Shown: piece by piece, positions 1-7,138 of the stretch
Layout of the letters: each line of letters begins with the position of its first letter
Numbering within the stretch: the first letter of the stretch is position 1
NCBI GenBank assembly: GCA_004555635.1
Contig: SFHN01000041.1
Location: 1-8,600 of the forward strand
Length of the DNA: 8,600 nt
Source: [Eubacterium] saphenum
GTDB lineage: Bacteria > Bacillota > Clostridia > Oscillospirales > Ruminococcaceae
Direction of reading: 5' to 3'
Notes under the pieces: model-generated
Told to the model about the DNA's origin: nothing
Databases searched by the model: none
Seen by the model: only the letters and a program-made list of their open reading frames with translations
Translations under genes and position numbers: made by a program

Positions 1-468
1 ATCACCCAGCTTTCCGGCGGCCAGCAGCAGCGTGTGGCCATCGCCCGGGCTCTGGTGAACAAGCCCAAGGTGCTACTGTTGGACGAGCCGCTGGGCGCCC
101 TGGACCTGAAGCTGCGAAAGGACATGCAGAACGAGCTCAAGCGCATCCAGAAGGCCATGGAGATCACCTTTATCTATGTCACCCATGACCAGGAGGAAGC
201 CCTGGCCATGTCCGACACGGTGGTGGTCATGGACGCGGGCAAGATCCAGCAGATCGGCACCCCCGAGGACATCTATAACGAGCCCAAGAACGCCTTTGTG
301 GCCGACTTCATCGGCGAGTCCAACATCATCGACGGCATCATGCGCGCCGACGGGGTGGTGGAGATCTTCAACCGGAAGTTCCGCTGCCTGGACGGCGGCT
401 TTGAAAAGGACGAGCCCGTGGACGTGGTCATCCGGCCGGAGGACGTGGACATCGTTCCCGAGGACCAG
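1..468 (+). CDS. potA: Polyamine ABC transporter ATP-binding protein PotA, internal fragment
   Basis: This is the latter part of an ABC importer ATPase, cut by the window edge at the 5' end and by a fusion at the 3' end. Reading in frame 1, the signature LSGGQQQR lies at 10-33, Walker B (VLLLDEP) at 70-90, the D-loop (GALD) directly after, and the H-loop histidine in VTHDQEEA at 184-186. The stretch that follows, with [11 protein letters not shown] and then VDVVIRPED, is typical of PotA, the ATPase that drives spermidine/putrescine uptake with PotB, PotC and PotD at the cytoplasmic membrane. Family members are about 350 residues; only about 156 are present, and most of the TOBE regulatory region is missing. 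The frame stays open into FliF. GC is about 62%, all Ile codons are ATC and most Leu codons are CTG, unlike the flagellar genes. The family call is strong; polyamine specificity is inferred from sequence resemblance. Confidence 0.88.
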
Positions 469-471
469 GTT
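454..471 (+). other. Chimeric junction between potA and fliF
   Basis: Reading across this point, the protein changes from PotA ([13 protein letters not shown]) to FliF ([17 protein letters not shown]) with no stop. PotA proteins commonly continue from this point into more TOBE sequence. FliF proteins commonly carry a Val-Pro-x-Asp-x-Val segment just before Leu-Arg. The codons for Val-Pro-Glu-Asp-Gln at 454-468 fit either gene, so the exact breakpoint cannot be placed within them. Codon use and GC change on either side. I infer an artefactual or recombinational join. No insertion sequence, repeat or site-specific recombination motif is visible at the point. Confidence 0.8.
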
Positions 472-1869
472 GACTACCTGAGAATGCAGCTTGCGGTTCA
501 GGGCTATCCGAAGAGCGGCACTACATACGATATATATAACGACGGAATTGACCTGTGGTCTACTGACGCGGATAAGCGCGAGGTTCAGCGTCAGCAGCGC
601 GAGGCGCGGCTTGAAGCGACGCTCCGTCAGCTCGACGCGGTGCAGGCGGCGGTCGTAAACCTTGACATTCCCGAAACGAAGGACTACGTTATCGTGCAGG
701 ACAAGGGCGTGCCCACCTGCTCGATTACGATAACGCTCAGAAGCGGCAAGGAGCTTACAAACTCCGAGGTGCGCGCAATTTACAGCTTGGTTACGAAAAG
801 CGTTGACGGGCTGATAAACGACAACGTTTCGCTTATTGACACTCTCGGCAGAGAGTACGATTGGATAAGCGAGGAGGAAGAGCGCAGCGGAATCACCGAC
901 CAGTCGGGAACGCTTGTCGGAATGAAGCGGCTTCAGTTCCAGCGCGAATACCGCGAGGCGATTATGGACAGCCTGAAGAGTTTCTTTGACCCGATATTCG
1001 GCGAAAACGGCTATTCCGTAAACGTAAGTGCGATACTTAACTACGACTCGATGAAGCAAACATCCACCGAGTATATTCCCGTAAACGAGGACACGCCGAC
1101 GGGCGTTCTTGACCACGACCAGGTTGTCGTCGAGGGCGCAAAGCTTGACGAGGAAAACGGTCTTGTCGGAGTTACTCCCAACGCTGACGAGTCGCCGGAC
1201 TACCCCACATACGTCGGGCTTGAGGATGGGCAGAGCTATTATTACAGCAAGAACGAGCACCAGTACGATGTATCGAACATCGTCACCGAAATCGAGCGTG
1301 ACGGCTACGCAATCGACAAGCTTTCCGTTGCGCTTATGATAAACACGAACAGCCTTACCGACAGAGAGCGCGAGGACTACGCGGGCATCGTCGCAAACGC
1401 GGCGGGCACGACGGTTGACAACGTTTCGGTGTTTAACACCGTGTTTGCGCTCCCCGGGGCGAGCGGCACCGGAGGAAACGGTGGAAGCGGCGGACTTGTA
1501 ATCGACACCCGACCGTCCGACCCCTACCGCGATATAATGCTCTATGCGGTTATCGTGCTTGGTGTGCTGCTGATAATGCTCATCATCATCTCGATGTTTA
1601 TGAGCAACAGCAGAAAGCGTAAAATCAGACGCAGACAGGAGCAGGCGTTTGCCGCTGCCGCAGGCGGGAACATAGGCGCAGGCGCTTCGGGAGAAGCACT
1701 GCCCGTTCAGGAAACTCCCGCGGAGGTTGATTTTAACATAGCGAGCCTCACTGAGGAGGCGGGCAAGGATTCGCGCGAAACCATACTCAAGCGAGAAATC
1801 ACGGAGTTCTCGAAAACCAGCCCCGAAATCGTGGCTTCGATTATCAGAAATATGCTTCGCGAGGAATAA
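469..1869 (+). CDS. fliF: Flagellar MS-ring protein FliF, N-terminally truncated
   Basis: FliF forms the membrane MS ring, the base on which the rotor and export gate assemble. The fragment begins inside the YscJ/FliF ring-building region ([14 protein letters not shown], then a conserved stretch ending near [12 protein letters not shown]). It continues through the extracytoplasmic collar region, a Gly-rich linker at about 1456-1494, one hydrophobic membrane helix at about 1537-1605, a basic stop-transfer cluster (RKRKIRRRQ), and a cytoplasmic tail ending [13 protein letters not shown], which matches the FliG-binding end of the family. About 466 residues remain, against 520-570 usually. The missing part should contain the first membrane helix and the first ring-building motif, so this product as drawn could not build a normal ring. 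fliG follows after 45 nt. No start of its own is visible because the frame is fused to potA. Confidence 0.93.
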   Translation, partial: VDYLRMQLAVQGYPKSGTTYDIYNDGIDLWSTDADKREVQRQQREARLEATLRQLDAVQAAVVNLDIPETKDYVIVQDKGVPTCSITITLRSGKELTNSEVRAIYSLVTKSVDGLINDNVSLIDTLGREYDWISEEEERSGITDQSGTLVGMKRLQFQREYREAIMDSLKSFFDPIFGENGYSVNVSAILNYDSMKQTSTEYIPVNEDTPTGVLDHDQVVVEGAKLDEENGLVGVTPNADESPDYPTYVGLEDGQSYYYSKNEHQYDVSNIVTEIERDGYAIDKLSVALMINTNSLTDREREDYAGIVANAAGTTVDNVSVFNTVFALPGASGTGGNGGSGGLVIDTRPSDPYRDIMLYAVIVLGVLLIMLIIISMFMSNSRKRKIRRRQEQAFAAAAGGNIGAGASGEALPVQETPAEVDFNIASLTEEAGKDSRETILKREITEFSKTSPEIVASIIRNMLREE

Positions 1870-1902
1870 TGGGAATAACCGTTAAGTGCGGAATAAGCAA
1901 TC

Positions 1903-1908
1903 GGAGGG
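1903..1908 (+). promoter_or_regulatory. Ribosome binding site of fliG
   Basis: GGAGGG sits 6 nt before the ATG at 1915 and fixes that start. The 45-nt fliF-fliG gap otherwise shows no terminator-like hairpin, consistent with co-transcription. Confidence 0.8.
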
Positions 1909-1914
1909 ATAGAT

Positions 1915-2931
1915 ATGGCAAAGTCAGAAACAGGCGAGCTTTCCGCCGCGCAGCGTATTGCGTTGGTTATGGCGTCAATGGGCGCGGACAACGCCTCTGA
2001 AATATATAAGCATCTGTCCGATGACGAGGTGGAGGCAATTTCGGTCGAGCTTGCGCGAATGGATTATCACCCGATAGAAACCGTCGAGGAAGTCCTTAAC
2101 GAGTTCTACGAGCTGTGCCTTACGCAGAAAGTCGTTACAGAGGGCGGTATGGATTACGCCCGCCAGATTCTCGAAAAGGCGTTCGGCGAGGAGGCGGCAA
2201 GCAACCTGCTTAACCGCATAAACAAGCAGCTAAGGACAAAATCCTTTGACTTCGTGCGAAAGGCGGACTACAAGAACCTTCTCGCAATCGTTCAGAACGA
2301 GCACCCGCAGACCATTGCGCTGATTCTTTCCTACGCGAGAACCGACCAGGCTTCGGCAATTCTGTCCGAGCTTCCGAAGGAAAAACGCGTTGAGGTTGTT
2401 GAGCGCATTGCGAATATGGACAGAGCTTCTCCCGAGGTCGTAAAGGCAATCGAGGCTTCGCTCGAAAAGAAATTCGCAACCCTTGCGACAACCGATTCTA
2501 TGGAGGTCGGCGGCATAAACTACGTTGCGGAGATTATGAACAACGTAGACCGCGCAACGGAGAAGTACATTTTCGATGAGCTTTCGCTGCGCGACCAGAA
2601 GCTTGCGGACCTTATCAAGCAGAAGATGTTCGTGTTCGAGGATATCGTCCAGCTCGACGAGAAGTCGATACAGGAATTTACGAAGCAGGTGGACTTCAAG
2701 GAGCTTGCAATCGCCCTCAAGGGCAGCACGCAGGAGGTTGCCGAGTGCATTTTCTCGAACATTTCTTCCCGTGCGCGCGAGTCACTTCAGGCGGATATCG
2801 AGTATCTTCACAACGTGCGTATGCGCGACGTCGAGGAGGCGCAGCAGCGTATCGTTGCTGTAATCAGGCGGCTTGAGCAGGAGGGCGTTGTCAGCATCTC
2901 CAGAGGCGGAGCCGACGAGATTATCGCATAA
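1915..2931 (+). CDS. fliG: Flagellar motor switch protein FliG
   Basis: FliG joins the MS ring to the C ring, and its C-terminal domain interacts with the stator to produce torque. At 338 residues it is full length for the family. The N-terminal FliF-binding domain is followed by the middle domain with EHPQT at residues 129-133, the Gly-Gly hinge at 199-200, and the C-terminal domain with MFVFEDI at 238-244. In the torque helix, Arg286, Asp294 and Arg302 are kept at positions matching charged residues studied in E. coli (R281, D289, R297). Position 293, equivalent to the neighbouring acid D288, is Ala. The Gly-Pro usually found before the last Arg is His299-Asn300. The ATG has a good ribosome binding site. 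Identity is certain from motifs and position between fliF and fliH. Confidence 0.98.
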   Translation: MAKSETGELSAAQRIALVMASMGADNASEIYKHLSDDEVEAISVELARMDYHPIETVEEVLNEFYELCLTQKVVTEGGMDYARQILEKAFGEEAASNLLNRINKQLRTKSFDFVRKADYKNLLAIVQNEHPQTIALILSYARTDQASAILSELPKEKRVEVVERIANMDRASPEVVKAIEASLEKKFATLATTDSMEVGGINYVAEIMNNVDRATEKYIFDELSLRDQKLADLIKQKMFVFEDIVQLDEKSIQEFTKQVDFKELAIALKGSTQEVAECIFSNISSRARESLQADIEYLHNVRMRDVEEAQQRIVAVIRRLEQEGVVSISRGGADEIIA

Positions 2932-2981
2932 AATCGGGGACAGAACTCACGCAGGGATAAAGACACCAGACAGACTGCGAC

Positions 2982-2987
2982 GGAGGG
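2982..2987 (+). promoter_or_regulatory. Ribosome binding site deciding a TTG start for fliH
   Basis: GGAGGG lies 6 nt before TTG at 2994. No in-frame ATG with a ribosome binding site is visible nearby, so TTG is the best start. The 62-nt gap after fliG holds nothing else I can identify. Confidence 0.75.
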
Positions 2988-2993
2988 AAAATA

Positions 2994-3926
2994 TTGGCTG
3001 TACTAATCAGAAGAGGCTCCGTGCAGTATGGCGGGGGCATAGACATATCAAACTCGCTCGAAAGGGAAAAAGCGGCGCAGCCCGAAAGGGAAGCACCGTC
3101 CGAGCCGGCGGTAAGCTACACCGAGCAGCTCTCGCAGCGCGAAAAGACGCTCGCCGAGCGTGAGGCGCAGATATCTGCTCAGCAGCGTGAGCTTGCCGAG
3201 CTAAAGGAGCGATACATAGAGCAGGGCAAGGAGGTAATCCTTGACGCAAAGCGGCGGTCGGAGGAAATCCGCGCAGCCGCAGAGCAGAATGCCGCGCAGA
3301 TAATCGCCGAGGCGGAGCAAAGCCGCGACAGCGTGTTTATAAAGGCACGCGCGGAGGGCTTTGAGCAGGGAAGAAAGGATGGCGTGAGCGCATACCTCGC
3401 CGAGGGAAAGGACACTCTCGATGAGGCAAGGCGCATAAACGACGAGATAAACCTGCATAGAGCGGAGCTTTTCGAGCAATACGAAGCGGAAATTTTCGAC
3501 ACGGTTATGGAGATAGCCAACAAGGTTACTCTTGACAGTATGTCGGTAAAGGACGGCACGGTTGCGAAAAAGCTCATAAAAAAGGCGGCTAAGGACTTCC
3601 GCACGACGCAGACGGTTCGCATAACGCTTGACAAAAACGGCGCGAGCGAGGAGCTTGCGGCGGACTATGAGTTCCTTAAAGAGCTTTGCGGCGGCGCGCA
3701 GCACGTCGAGGTTGAGCTGATTGCGGACGCGGAGCCGGGAACGGTTATCGTGGACAACGGCAGCGAGATAGTTGACGCGGGCATTCAGACGCAGCTCAAG
3801 ATGATACAGGAGCTTGGAAGCGGCAAGTTTAAGCTGCCGACAGGCAGAAAGAGAAAGAAGCCTGCCGAGGACGCGCCCGAGGAGGAGCAAAAGCCCGCCC
3901 GAAAGCGTAAATCCACGGAGGAATAA
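2994..3926 (+). CDS. fliH: Flagellar export apparatus stator protein FliH
   Basis: FliH binds the export ATPase FliI in the cytoplasm and tethers it to the C ring, resembling the peripheral stalk of F/V-type ATPases. The 310-residue product starts with a short variable region, then a long Glu/Ala/Gln/Arg-rich coiled coil (about residues 40-115). Two consecutive GxxxG steps follow (Gly122, Gly126, Gly130), a repeat typical of FliH. The C-terminal half (about 150-280) has the FliH/YscL pattern, including TVIVDNGSEIVDAGIQTQL. After this comes an unusual Lys/Arg- and Glu-rich tail of about 30 residues (GRKRKKP and ARKRKS). Typical FliH proteins are about 230-260 residues, so this one is long. The start is TTG. 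Direct placement before fliI supports the call, since FliH sequences are poorly conserved. Confidence 0.92.
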   Translation: MAVLIRRGSVQYGGGIDISNSLEREKAAQPEREAPSEPAVSYTEQLSQREKTLAEREAQISAQQRELAELKERYIEQGKEVILDAKRRSEEIRAAAEQNAAQIIAEAEQSRDSVFIKARAEGFEQGRKDGVSAYLAEGKDTLDEARRINDEINLHRAELFEQYEAEIFDTVMEIANKVTLDSMSVKDGTVAKKLIKKAAKDFRTTQTVRITLDKNGASEELAADYEFLKELCGGAQHVEVELIADAEPGTVIVDNGSEIVDAGIQTQLKMIQELGSGKFKLPTGRKRKKPAEDAPEEEQKPARKRKSTEE

Positions 3927-3938
3927 CACACCCGAAAC

Positions 3939-3943
3939 GGAGG
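3939..3943 (+). promoter_or_regulatory. Ribosome binding site deciding a TTG start for fliI
   Basis: GGAGG lies 7 nt before TTG at 3951. The next in-frame ATG, at 4003, has no ribosome binding site and would remove conserved N-terminal residues, so TTG is preferred. The fliH-fliI gap is only 24 nt. Confidence 0.75.
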
Positions 3944-3950
3944 CGTCACA

Positions 3951-5258
3951 TTGGATTTCTCATCATTCCGCGAGGATATTGCGTCGTGTGAAACCTTCCG
4001 TTATATGGGCAAGATAGAGAAAATCGTCGGTATGACGATAGAGGCGAGCGGACCCGAGTGCAATATCGGCGACGTCTGCCGCATATTCTCTAAGGATATG
4101 CGAAGCTACATCAGAGCGGAGGTTGTCGGCTTTAATAAGGAGAATATCCTGCTTATGCCGTATACCGATATCGAGGGAATAGGTCCGGGCAGCATTGTTG
4201 ACAACACCGGCGACAAGCTAAACGTTCGCGTAGGCGCAGGGCTTATCGGCAGGATTATCGACGCGACGGGCGAGCCGCTTGACGGCGGCGCACCGATAAG
4301 CTACTCCGACGAGGTTCCGATAACAGGCGTTCCTGTAAACCCATTTACTCGCCCGCCGATAAAGGAAACCATTCAGCTCGGCGTTAAGGCAATCGACGGA
4401 ATGCTCACAATGGGCAAGGGTCAGAGAATGGGTATTTTCGCAGGCTCGGGCGTCGGAAAATCTACGCTTATGGGTATGATTGCGCGAAAGGTAAAGGCGG
4501 ACATCAACGTAATTGCGCTCGTAGGAGAGCGAGGCAGAGAGGTCAGGGAATTTATCGAGCGTGACTTAGGTCCCGAGGGAATGGCACGGTCGGTTCTTGT
4601 CGTTGCGACAAGCGACCAGCCCGCAATGATGCGAAGCAAATGCCCGCTTACCGCTACCGCAATTGCTGAGTATTTTATGAAGCAGGGCAAGGACGTGCTG
4701 CTGATGATGGACAGCCTTACGCGATATGCTATGGCGCTGCGCGAGGTCGGGCTGTCAACGGGCGAGCCGCCGATAGCCCGCGGCTATACCCCGTCGATTT
4801 ACAGCGCGATGCCGAAGCTTTTGGAGCGCGCGGGAAACTTCCCCGAAGGCTCTATCACGGGTATTTACACCGTGCTTGTTGAGGGCGACGACACCAACGA
4901 GCCTATCGCGGATACCGTCCGCGGAATTATCGACGGTCACATAATCCTCTCGCGAAAAATAGCGGCGCAGAACCATTATCCCGCGATAGATATTCTCGAA
5001 AGCGTTTCGCGACTGATGAGTGAGATTGCCGCACCCGAGCACAAGAAGGCGGCGGGCACGCTGAGAAATCTTCTCGCGCTTTACAACAACAACGCAGACC
5101 TCATCAACATCGGCGCATACAAACACGGCACAAACCCCGCGCTTGACGAGGCGATACGAAAGATAGACGGCATAAACGCGTTCCTTATGCAGGCTGTTGA
5201 CGAAAGCTACAGCTTTGATGAGGTCGTGGAGGAACTTATGAAGGCGGTTGGCGACTAG
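3951..5258 (+). CDS. fliI: Flagellar type III export ATPase FliI
   Basis: FliI is the hexameric ATPase of the flagellar export machine. It resembles the F1-ATPase beta subunit and helps deliver and unfold rod, hook and filament subunits at the cytoplasmic face. At 435 residues it is full length. The Walker A loop GSGVGKST covers residues 165-172 (Lys170). The GERGREV motif at 192-198 carries Glu193, matching the catalytic glutamate of the F1 family. Walker B ends at Asp254 in LLMMDSLTR. The region after it (ALREVGLSTGEPPIARGYTPS) is diagnostic of FliI and its type III secretion relatives. Position between fliH and fliJ separates it from ATP synthase subunits and virulence secretion ATPases. 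No active-site residue appears missing. The start is TTG with a well placed ribosome binding site. Confidence 0.98.
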   Translation: MDFSSFREDIASCETFRYMGKIEKIVGMTIEASGPECNIGDVCRIFSKDMRSYIRAEVVGFNKENILLMPYTDIEGIGPGSIVDNTGDKLNVRVGAGLIGRIIDATGEPLDGGAPISYSDEVPITGVPVNPFTRPPIKETIQLGVKAIDGMLTMGKGQRMGIFAGSGVGKSTLMGMIARKVKADINVIALVGERGREVREFIERDLGPEGMARSVLVVATSDQPAMMRSKCPLTATAIAEYFMKQGKDVLLMMDSLTRYAMALREVGLSTGEPPIARGYTPSIYSAMPKLLERAGNFPEGSITGIYTVLVEGDDTNEPIADTVRGIIDGHIILSRKIAAQNHYPAIDILESVSRLMSEIAAPEHKKAAGTLRNLLALYNNNADLINIGAYKHGTNPALDEAIRKIDGINAFLMQAVDESYSFDEVVEELMKAVGD

Positions 5259-5280
5259 CGCCGAAGGCAGGTGATAACGT

Positions 5281-5730
5281 ATGAAGAAGTTCCGCTTTTC
5301 GCTTGAAAAGCTAAAGGACTTCCGCGAGCAGGAATTAGACAGGCAGAAAAATACGCTCGCGGCGCTTCAGGCGGAGCTTAGAGGCGTCCTTGACGAAATC
5401 GAGGAGCTGAAAAAGCAGCTTGCGGTGCAGGACGCGGAGCTTTCAAAGGTTTCTGCGGCGGGCGCTTCGGCATACGACATTGCGCTAAGAAAGCGCTATA
5501 TAGTCACCATTCAGGCGGATATCCACCTGAAGGAACAGCAGGCGGCGCGAAAGCAGAATGACATAAACCGTCAGCTTGACGTTGTTGTCGAGGCGACAAA
5601 GGACGTCCGCACGATGGAAAAGCTGGAGGAAAAGCAGCTCGAGGAGTACAAATTTCTTGAGAACAAGGAAAACGAACAGTTCATCGAGGAGTTTGTCAGC
5701 ACGCAGTCAGCGCGCGCCCCGAAGCTTTGA
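5281..5730 (+). CDS. fliJ: Flagellar export chaperone and stalk protein FliJ
   Basis: FliJ is a small coiled-coil protein that inserts into the FliI hexamer like the gamma subunit of F1 and helps couple the ATPase to the export gate. The 149-residue product opens with FRFSLEKLKDFRE, the usual FliJ start. It is then almost entirely charged heptad-like helix, rich in Glu, Lys, Gln and Ala, with no membrane segment. It begins 22 nt after fliI, with AGGTGA just upstream of the ATG. Length and position match the family (about 140-150 residues). Coiled-coil proteins resemble each other loosely, so the name leans on gene order as well as the N-terminal pattern. The MgtE-domain gene ylxF, which follows fliJ in Bacillus, is absent here. 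Confidence 0.93.
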   Translation: MKKFRFSLEKLKDFREQELDRQKNTLAALQAELRGVLDEIEELKKQLAVQDAELSKVSAAGASAYDIALRKRYIVTIQADIHLKEQQAARKQNDINRQLDVVVEATKDVRTMEKLEEKQLEEYKFLENKENEQFIEEFVSTQSARAPKL

Positions 5731-5778
5731 CAAAGCGGTATCACGGCTAAATGCCTTGATATATACATACTACTTAAT

Positions 5779-5788
5779 AAGGAGGTGA
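5779..5788 (+). promoter_or_regulatory. Extended Shine-Dalgarno sequence of fliK
   Basis: AAGGAGGTGA is a full-length match to the 16S rRNA anti-Shine-Dalgarno and sits just before ATG 5793, with the GGAGG core 7 nt away. It is the strongest ribosome binding site in the window. The 62-nt fliJ-fliK gap around it is AT-rich compared with its surroundings and has no clear hairpin. Confidence 0.85.
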
Positions 5789-5792
5789 AACA

Positions 5793-7115
5793 ATGACGGT
5801 ATCTATGAACACAGGCGGCGGTATGCGAAGCGACTTTATGATTTCCGACGCAGCTATCCCTATGCGAATGGAGGAACTTGACAGCGCGAAGCAGGACTTT
5901 TCGCAGTATCTTCAGGGTACGGCAGAGGAAGCTAAGGCTGTTGAAGCACCGGCAGAGCAGCCGATTGAGCAGCCGACCGAGCAGGCAGTGACCGCAGAGG
6001 ATATTCCCGCGAAGCCGATAAAGCAAAGCGCAAAGGAGCTTGCGGAAATATCCGAAGAAGCGGCAGCAGAGCTTGCGGCGCTGATTATGGCGTACAGCCC
6101 CGCGGATGCTTCTCCCGAAATCGCGGAGGAAACGACCGAGGGCGCTATGCAGGCGGTTTCTGCGATTGCTGAAACCAAAATCCCGCAGCCCGCAGAAGCC
6201 ACCGAAGCTATCCCGCAGGCGGCAGAAGCTCCCGAAGCTATCCCGCAGCCCGCAGAAATCCCGCAGGCAGATATCGGTGGCGAAGCCGAAAAACTTGTCA
6301 CGGCAGAAGGCGAAGAACCCGTTTTGCAGGCGTTGGGCGAAGCGATTCCCGACGAGGAAGCAGTTCAGGCAGGCGAGCAGAAGCAGCTATCCCCCGAGCA
6401 CGCGCAGGCGCTAAAGAAAGCGGCAGACAGCGGCGAGCTTGGCACGGCGGAGGCTACACAGGTTCGCAGGCAGCCCGAGCAGCAGACGAGCTTTGAGCAG
6501 TCGGAGCAGCAGGGCGCTCCGGAGCAGAACGCGCAGCAGGAAAGCTCGCGTCAGGCATTCGGCGGCAGGATAAAGTCCGCGTCCGATGAGGTGGAAATGC
6601 TGAAAAGCGCAAAGGCAAAGGCAGAGCCTGTAACGGCGAGAGCGGAAAATCCGCTTAACGCAGAAACGCCGATAGTCTTTACCCGCGAGAACGGCGAGGA
6701 GATTTCGGTCAGACCATCCGAGGTTATTTCGCAGGCGCAGACGCGAATTATCGACACTGCGAAGCAGATGACCGAGGACGAAACGGAGTACAGCATGGTG
6801 CTTAACCCCGAGGAACTTGGTCGGATAACCGTAAAGCTCACGAAGAACGCCGAGGGCGCGGTATCCGTTACAATCGCGGCGGAGAACAGCAGAACGCAGC
6901 AGCTTTTAGAGCAGAATAGCTCGCTTATGCAGGATAATCTGCGCAGCAGCGGTGTAAGGCTGGAGAATTGGCAGACGGTAAGCGAGTCGCAGCAGGAAAT
7001 GCACGCAGAGGACTACCGCGGAAGCAGCAAAAACCCCTACTATCGCGACGACTCGGACAACGCCGACAATGACGGCGACGGCGCAGACTTTGCGGAAATT
7101 ATGGCAGCAATGTAA
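5793..7115 (+). CDS. fliK: Flagellar hook-length control protein FliK
   Basis: FliK is a secreted molecular ruler that stops hook growth at the right length and switches the export gate from hook to filament substrates. The 440-residue protein has a short N-terminal export-like segment, a long low-complexity ruler region rich in Ala, Glu, Gln and Pro (about residues 40-270), and a compact C-terminal hook-length control domain (about 310-405). That domain contains LNPEELGRITVKL, the family hallmark, at about 337-349. A disordered Asp/Asn-rich tail follows. The ruler carries a decapeptide repeat at 6180-6269. No membrane segment is visible. The position before flgD is standard for Firmicutes. 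The C-terminal domain is what identifies it; the middle is not alignable. Confidence 0.95.
   Translation: MTVSMNTGGGMRSDFMISDAAIPMRMEELDSAKQDFSQYLQGTAEEAKAVEAPAEQPIEQPTEQAVTAEDIPAKPIKQSAKELAEISEEAAAELAALIMAYSPADASPEIAEETTEGAMQAVSAIAETKIPQPAEATEAIPQAAEAPEAIPQPAEIPQADIGGEAEKLVTAEGEEPVLQALGEAIPDEEAVQAGEQKQLSPEHAQALKKAADSGELGTAEATQVRRQPEQQTSFEQSEQQGAPEQNAQQESSRQAFGGRIKSASDEVEMLKSAKAKAEPVTARAENPLNAETPIVFTRENGEEISVRPSEVISQAQTRIIDTAKQMTEDETEYSMVLNPEELGRITVKLTKNAEGAVSVTIAAENSRTQQLLEQNSSLMQDNLRSSGVRLENWQTVSESQQEMHAEDYRGSSKNPYYRDDSDNADNDGDGADFAEIMAAM
6180..6269 (+). repeat. 30-bp tandem repeat, three units, within fliK
   Basis: Three in-frame 30-bp units start at 6180, 6210 and 6240. They encode IPQPAEATEA, IPQAAEAPEA and IPQPAEIPQA. 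The first two differ at a few bases and the third diverges in its second half. The repeats lie in the ruler portion of FliK, so changes in copy number would alter protein length by 10 residues per unit without a frameshift. Confidence 0.85.
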
Positions 7116-7123
7116 TTTTGACG

Positions 7124-7131
7124 AAAGGAGG
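7124..7131 (+). promoter_or_regulatory. Ribosome binding site of flgD
   Basis: AAAGGAGG lies 7 nt before ATG 7139. It decides against the upstream in-frame TTG at 7118, which overlaps this site and has no ribosome binding site of its own. Confidence 0.85.
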
Positions 7132-7138
7132 AAAACAG

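Noticed and set aside
34..36. GTG at 34 as the start of a real gene
   Set aside because: It lies directly after the ABC signature LSGGQQQR, which is in the same frame upstream; the true potA start is outside the window.
73..1260. Long antisense open frame of 395 codons opposite potA/fliF
   Set aside because: It spans the chimeric join, has no recognisable domain and no convincing ribosome binding site; it is explained by codon bias of the sense genes.
1870..1914. Terminator between fliF and fliG
   Set aside because: No inverted repeat or T-run is present in this 45-nt gap.
3201..3929. Antisense open frame of 242 codons opposite fliH
   Set aside because: It mirrors the Glu/Ala-rich sense coding, giving a Leu/Arg-rich low-complexity product; the sense strand is clearly fliH.
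5757..5780. Possible promoter in the AT-rich fliJ-fliK gap (TTGATA with TA-rich sequence after it)
   Set aside because: No -10 element is found at the right spacing from TTGATA; the AT-richness is adequately explained by an open ribosome binding region.
7118..7138. TTG at 7118 as the flgD start
   Set aside because: It overlaps the AAAGGAGG site that serves ATG 7139 and has no site of its own; FlgD proteins begin near the MADSIF segment.
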